A DNA stretch of 64,000 nt from Sipunculus nudus. Lineage: Eukaryota; Annelida; Sipuncula; Golfingiida; Sipunculidae. This document shows positions 60,259 through 64,000 of the stretch, one piece after another. Below the pieces are notes generated by a model. That model saw nothing but the letters and a program-made list of their open reading frames with translations. It ran no database searches and had not been told where the DNA came from. Position 1 is the first letter of the stretch. Each line of letters opens with the position of its first letter. Location of the stretch: contig JAPPUL010000072.1 of NCBI GenBank assembly GCA_026874595.1, positions 1 to 64,000 on the forward strand, in the 5' to 3' direction. Position numbers and translations under genes: made by a program.

Positions 60259-60270
60259 CCTATTCTCTCC

Positions 60271-63200
60271 TTACTCTCTTTTGCCTCTGCCCCTAACCCT
60301 TTCTAATAACCGTTTACACAACTCTTTCGTCTTTTCTTTCCCTTCTTCCAAATATACATACACCACAGGAACTACTATCAAAGTTTGAACCGTTGCAAGA
60401 CTAAGTCCTCCTATTATCGCCCAACCCATCGGACTCCAGAATGACCTAGTCCCGCCTATTGCTAAGGCTAAGGGTAATAAGCCTCCTATCGTTGTAAAGG
60501 TTGTTAGCAATATCGCTTTTAGCCGCGTCTCGCTTGCTTCTATTACTCCTTCTTTTAATCCACGCCCTCGCTTGCGTAGCAGATTTACATAGCTTACTAA
60601 AACTATTGCGTCGTTTACTACAATTCCCGCAAGCGATATCCCTCCAAACATAACCATTATTCCAAGATTACTATTACTAAGTAATACTCCAAGTGAGACC
60701 CCACCTACTGACAACAATACCGTTACTAGTATTGCTACAGGTTGCAAAAATGAGTTGAACTGTAAGACTATTATAAAATAAATTAAAAGAAAGCCTATCA
60801 CAAACGCTTTCCCCAAATCATCAAACGATTTGTCCCTATCCTCGTTCTCTCCGCGAAACCTAACGCTATATCCCTTAGGTAAAGAAAATGTTTCCGTATC
60901 CGATAAAATATCTATAACCTCCTTCGCAACCTCTCCGCGTGAACGCTTTGTTAAATCTACATCCCCGCTTACTACTATCGAACGTTTGAAGTCTTCTCGT
61001 CTTATATAACTTCTATTGCTTTTTAATACTATATCCGTAAACTGGTTTAGCGCTATGGGCCTTTTTAGCCTTTCGCTATATATTGCCATCGCTGATATGT
61101 CTTCTATCCGCCTGTTGTATATCCTATCATCTACTCTAAGCCTTACCTTATATTCTTTTGTCCCATACTGATATCGGGCAAGCTCATAGCCTGTGTTCAT
61201 TGCAAATAAATAGCTTTGAATCGTTTGTACCGATAAATCATATTTCTCGGCTCGTGCCCTGTCTATTTCTACCCTAACCTCAGGTTTACTTACTCCATAA
61301 TCGTTCCTTATATCTATTGCTCCATCAACTCCTTTTACTATCTGTTCCGCTCGCCCTGCAAGCTTCTTTAAGACATTTATATTGTTACCTGATATTATTA
61401 CATTTATCGGCGCCGCTGTCGGAGGTCCCGTCCTTGGACTCCTTACTCTAACTCGGGCATCTGGCGTTATCTTATCGTATATCTCATTCCTAAGTTCTGC
61501 CATGAAATCTTCTAGACTATAATCCCTATATTCTGCCTGAATCAAATCTATATCAATTTGTGCCGTGTTAGGCCCGCTAAACTCTCCTCCCATATTTATC
61601 ATTACATTCGCACCGCCTGCCCCAACGGTCGTTGAATAAAACTTTATTATCCTTTTGCTATCTATCTGCTCTTCTTTCTCTTCTAACTCCTCCTCTCCTC
61701 CCCTAAACATATATTGTAATATAATTTGCTCTATATCCTTTGTTACCTTGTCTGTTGCCTCAACAGTATAACCCTTTGGCATTTCTACGTAGATCATAAA
61801 CTTTCCAAGATCTATATCAGGAAACAATTCTGCATCTCGACTAAGTAATATCAATATCCCCATAACAAATACACTCAAAGCCAATATCATCACCAAAAAC
61901 TTGTGCCGCAATGATGCCCTTATTAACTTTGAATGTTTTGCATGTACCTTCTTAAATAAATCTTTTGTCCACAAACGCCCTCCTGCAATATAATCTCCAT
62001 CCCCTCCAGCACCTAAGTCTCTATCTTTGCGACCAGTCCAACGCCGCATCTTGGCAAATAACCTTATTATAAAACCTTCATCGCCCTTTACAGTCAGATA
62101 TTTACTTGCTACCACAGGGATTATCGCATGATCAAATATTATTGACCCCACTAAAGCTAGTAATACTGTCTTTGGGATATATGACATGAATGCTCCTACT
62201 ACACCGCTCATCAAGAAAATCGGTGCAAAAGAGGCCATCGTTGTTAATACTGCAGATACTACTGCGCTCCCCACCTCTTCTGTCCCATCATAAGCCGCCT
62301 TAACCCTATCTTTACCTCCTTCCATATGCCGATATATGCTTTCCATTACAACTATTGCCCCGTCTACCACTATCCCTATTATTATTATTAAACCAAATTG
62401 GACTATGTTATTTATTGACTCGCCTAAAACAAACAGCCCCATTATCGCAAATAGAGAACAAAAAGGTACGGCAAGCGTTGCTAATAACGCATTCCGAAAC
62501 CCTACCCCGAATAATAATACTATGAATACTACTATTATCCCTTGTTGGGCACTTGAGGATAACTCTTTAAGACGGGTCCTTACTTCACTTGCTTGATCTG
62601 CTACTACTGCTAACTTTATACCCTCCGGTAGCAAACCAGATCCCTCTATCCCTTCTATTACTCTTTGCGTTGACTCCGATACCTCAAGAACATTTGCTTC
62701 CCTTTGCTTTAATATCGCAAGGGCTATTGCTGGCTTGCCATTATATCTTGCGTAGCTTCTTACCTTCTCTGTCCCAAATTCTATATTACCAAGATCTTTT
62801 AAATATACTGGCTTGCCATCCTTATAAAGCAATATCGTATTTCTTACCTCGTCTGCATCCTTATATGATCCAAGAACGCGTACCGGATAATCTACATCCC
62901 CCATCTTTATCGCACCACCTGGACTGTCAAGTGCTCCTCCTTGGAAAAATCTGAATATCTCTACTAGCGATATCTGTTTCTTCCATAGCTCTATAGGATC
63001 CACGAATACACTTATCTCCCGATCTAATGCTCCATATAACCTAACACGAGAAAGCCCTTCTATATTACTCGTAAATACTTTGTCTACCTCCTCCGCCATT
63101 ACCGTCAGATCTTCATAACCATATCCTTCTCCATAAAGCATAACATTCATTACAGGAGTGCTTGCTACATCTATTCCTTCTATTCTTGGAGTCTCTATAT

Positions 63201-63564
63201 CATCTGGAAGCTCGTTTAATATGTTCATTACCGCATCATTTACTTCCCGCTTCTTCTCTTTATTATCTACTCCATATTCAAATTCTACAAACACCCTAGC
63301 AAAATTTTGTAGCGCTATCGACGTTACGTTCTTTATATCGTTTATCTTCCTTATCTCTTGCTCTATCTTATTGTTTATTTGATACTCTATCTCGCTCGGT
63401 GAGGCTCCCCTATATTCTACTGTCACAAATACAAAGGGTATTTCTATGTTTGGAAATAGCTCAAGTGAGGACATCATTATTGACACAACACCTACTACCA
63501 CTATCATCGTCAATAATAGCCCCACCAGCATAGGCTTGTCTATCAACTTGCCCGTTATTTTCAT
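60271..63564 (-). CDS. RND-family efflux pump inner-membrane subunit
   Basis: Proton-driven inner-membrane exporter of the AcrB/HAE1 family, 1097 aa. It begins with a TM and periplasmic segment VTVEYRGASPSEIEYQINNKIEQEIRKI. The central TM block includes VVDGAIVVMESIYRHMEGG, the signature around TM4 with the expected aspartate. A second large periplasmic loop and the C-terminal TMs (FGGISLAGIVVNDAIVLVSYVNLLRKRG, and TFTTIGGLLPLALAIGG) follow. Exports drugs, lipids or other amphiphiles; which is not shown. The membrane-fusion partner gene lies 57 bp upstream on the same strand. No outer-membrane factor gene is in view. Confidence 0.94.
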   Translation of the reverse strand: MKITGKLIDKPMLVGLLLTMIVVVGVVSIMMSSLELFPNIEIPFVFVTVEYRGASPSEIEYQINNKIEQEIRKINDIKNVTSIALQNFARVFVEFEYGVDNKEKKREVNDAVMNILNELPDDIETPRIEGIDVASTPVMNVMLYGEGYGYEDLTVMAEEVDKVFTSNIEGLSRVRLYGALDREISVFVDPIELWKKQISLVEIFRFFQGGALDSPGGAIKMGDVDYPVRVLGSYKDADEVRNTILLYKDGKPVYLKDLGNIEFGTEKVRSYARYNGKPAIALAILKQREANVLEVSESTQRVIEGIEGSGLLPEGIKLAVVADQASEVRTRLKELSSSAQQGIIVVFIVLLFGVGFRNALLATLAVPFCSLFAIMGLFVLGESINNIVQFGLIIIIGIVVDGAIVVMESIYRHMEGGKDRVKAAYDGTEEVGSAVVSAVLTTMASFAPIFLMSGVVGAFMSYIPKTVLLALVGSIIFDHAIIPVVASKYLTVKGDEGFIIRLFAKMRRWTGRKDRDLGAGGDGDYIAGGRLWTKDLFKKVHAKHSKLIRASLRHKFLVMILALSVFVMGILILLSRDAELFPDIDLGKFMIYVEMPKGYTVEATDKVTKDIEQIILQYMFRGGEEELEEKEEQIDSKRIIKFYSTTVGAGGANVMINMGGEFSGPNTAQIDIDLIQAEYRDYSLEDFMAELRNEIYDKITPDARVRVRSPRTGPPTAAPINVIISGNNINVLKKLAGRAEQIVKGVDGAIDIRNDYGVSKPEVRVEIDRARAEKYDLSVQTIQSYLFAMNTGYELARYQYGTKEYKVRLRVDDRIYNRRIEDISAMAIYSERLKRPIALNQFTDIVLKSNRSYIRREDFKRSIVVSGDVDLTKRSRGEVAKEVIDILSDTETFSLPKGYSVRFRGENEDRDKSFDDLGKAFVIGFLLIYFIIVLQFNSFLQPVAILVTVLLSVGGVSLGVLLSNSNLGIMVMFGGISLAGIVVNDAIVLVSYVNLLRKRGRGLKEGVIEASETRLKAILLTTFTTIGGLLPLALAIGGTRSFWSPMGWAIIGGLSLATVQTLIVVPVVYVYLEEGKEKTKELCKRLLERVRGRGKRE

Positions 63565-63621
63565 TTATACTTAATCCCGTTTTCTGTGTTTATCTTTATT
63601 TTAAATATTTATAGCCTAAAC

Positions 63622-64000
63622 TTACTCTAGCCCAGCTCCTGACCAAAGCCTTACCTTCTCTCCATCATATGCTCGGTAATTACCCTTTATCACCACCTTC
63701 TCTCCTCCCTTTAAGCCATTTAATATCTCTACTTTTTCTTCGTAATACTGCCCCAATAAAACGTCTTGACGATTTACTACTCCTGCTTCCGCATCATAAA
63801 GATAGACATAGGATATGTTGTCTTCCATCAATATACTCCTAAGAGGGGCTGTATATGCCTCTTTCTTATCAAGCAATATAATAACCTGCGTAAACATTCC
63901 CGACTTTAACTTAAGTCCTTCATTCTCTACCATAACTTCTGTCCTCAGTGTTAAGGTATTTGGATCAAGTGCTGGGTATAAGCGGCTTATCTTACCTGAA
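63622..64000 (-). CDS. RND efflux membrane-fusion protein, C-terminal part (cut by window)
   Basis: Periplasmic adaptor of the HlyD/AcrA type that links the RND pump to an outer-membrane channel. The frame is open to the window edge: SGKISRLYPALDPNTLTLRT leads into EVMVENEGLKLKSGMFTQVIILL, the typical end of the beta-barrel domain. The membrane-proximal domain follows (ILMEDNISYVYLYDAEAGVVNRQDVLLG, GLKGGEKVVIKGNYRAYDGEKVRLW). The ATG at 63933 is internal, not the start. It stops 57 bp before the pump gene. Only the last about 125 residues are visible. Confidence 0.9.
   Translation of the reverse strand, partial: SGKISRLYPALDPNTLTLRTEVMVENEGLKLKSGMFTQVIILLDKKEAYTAPLRSILMEDNISYVYLYDAEAGVVNRQDVLLGQYYEEKVEILNGLKGGEKVVIKGNYRAYDGEKVRLWSGAGLE

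Noticed and set aside
1-64000. tRNA, rRNA or riboswitch genes
   Set aside because: No intergenic stretch shows tRNA T-loop sequence, rRNA segments or a cobalamin riboswitch box; any riboswitch of the cobalamin operon would lie left of the window.

Overview
The window is 64 kb of AT-rich, densely coding DNA from a diderm (Gram-negative) bacterium. The diderm call rests on an RND efflux pump with its membrane-fusion partner, an LpoB-type outer-membrane lipoprotein, and several lipoprotein and Tat signal peptides. Heme O synthase and a proton-pumping transhydrogenase suggest respiration with heme-copper oxidases. The cobalamin genes (CbiG, CbiB, CobU) belong to the anaerobic-type route. The gene mix (dimeric glycyl-tRNA synthetase, stand-alone S55 peptidase, fused TAXI-TRAP permease, CHASE2 cyclase) fits no model organism. 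An uncultured delta- or lambda-proteobacterium-like lineage is possible, but the sequence does not settle the taxonomy. No tRNA, rRNA, CRISPR array or intact insertion sequence was seen.

Layout. 1-6.0 kb is a compact plus-strand cobalamin operon: cbiF (cut by the window edge), cbiG, cbiH, a Cys-rich gene, cobS, cobC, cbiB, cobU. 6.0-10.6 kb (minus) is a TAXI-TRAP transporter with a decayed second binding-protein gene. 10.9-13.4 kb (minus) holds rluB, a beta-propeller protein and a small membrane protein. 13.8-21.0 kb (plus) holds the three-gene pnt operon, an alpha-glucan phosphorylase and an orphan coiled-coil protein that looks like an SMC/Rad50-type protein without its ATP site. 21-28 kb (minus) carries a CoA-binding protein, trxA, a Xer recombinase, topA, dprA and hemB. 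28-38 kb (plus) is an envelope block: COG3014 lipoprotein, LpoB, RluD, S55 peptidase, beta-propeller protein, LamG/FN3 protein and a TlpA thioredoxin. 38-46 kb holds dut (minus), then glyRS, a UPF0200-like kinase, a DUF116 protein, ispA, dxs and ctaB (plus). 46-49.6 kb (minus) is pyrC'-pyrB-pyrR and adk. 49.8-52.3 kb is copZ-copA (plus). 52.4-59.4 kb (minus) holds a small protein, a CHASE2 adenylate cyclase, a YhcC-type radical SAM protein, rlmN, folB and a Tat-exported aldo/keto reductase. 59.6 kb is an orphan LuxR-type response regulator. 60.3-64 kb (minus) is an RND pump and the end of its fusion protein.

How the genes work together. ispA and dxs supply isoprenoids, and ctaB uses farnesyl diphosphate to make heme O; hemB is an early tetrapyrrole step shared by heme and cobalamin. 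pyrR, pyrB and pyrC' form a pyrimidine unit in which PyrC' has lost its metal ligands and is probably structural. copZ and copA form a copper export pair.

Most unusual points: many short tandem duplications, often G-rich, inside genes and at gene starts; a frame break in cobS within such a repeat; a canonical A AAA AAG slippery heptamer at the frame break in ispA; a 333-bp tandem duplication at the dxs/ctaB junction that creates a chimeric ORF; arrays of 13-bp and 15-bp repeats carrying start codons upstream of the DUF116 and pyrR genes; and an S55 peptidase whose Ser and His motifs are in the opposite order to SpoIVB.
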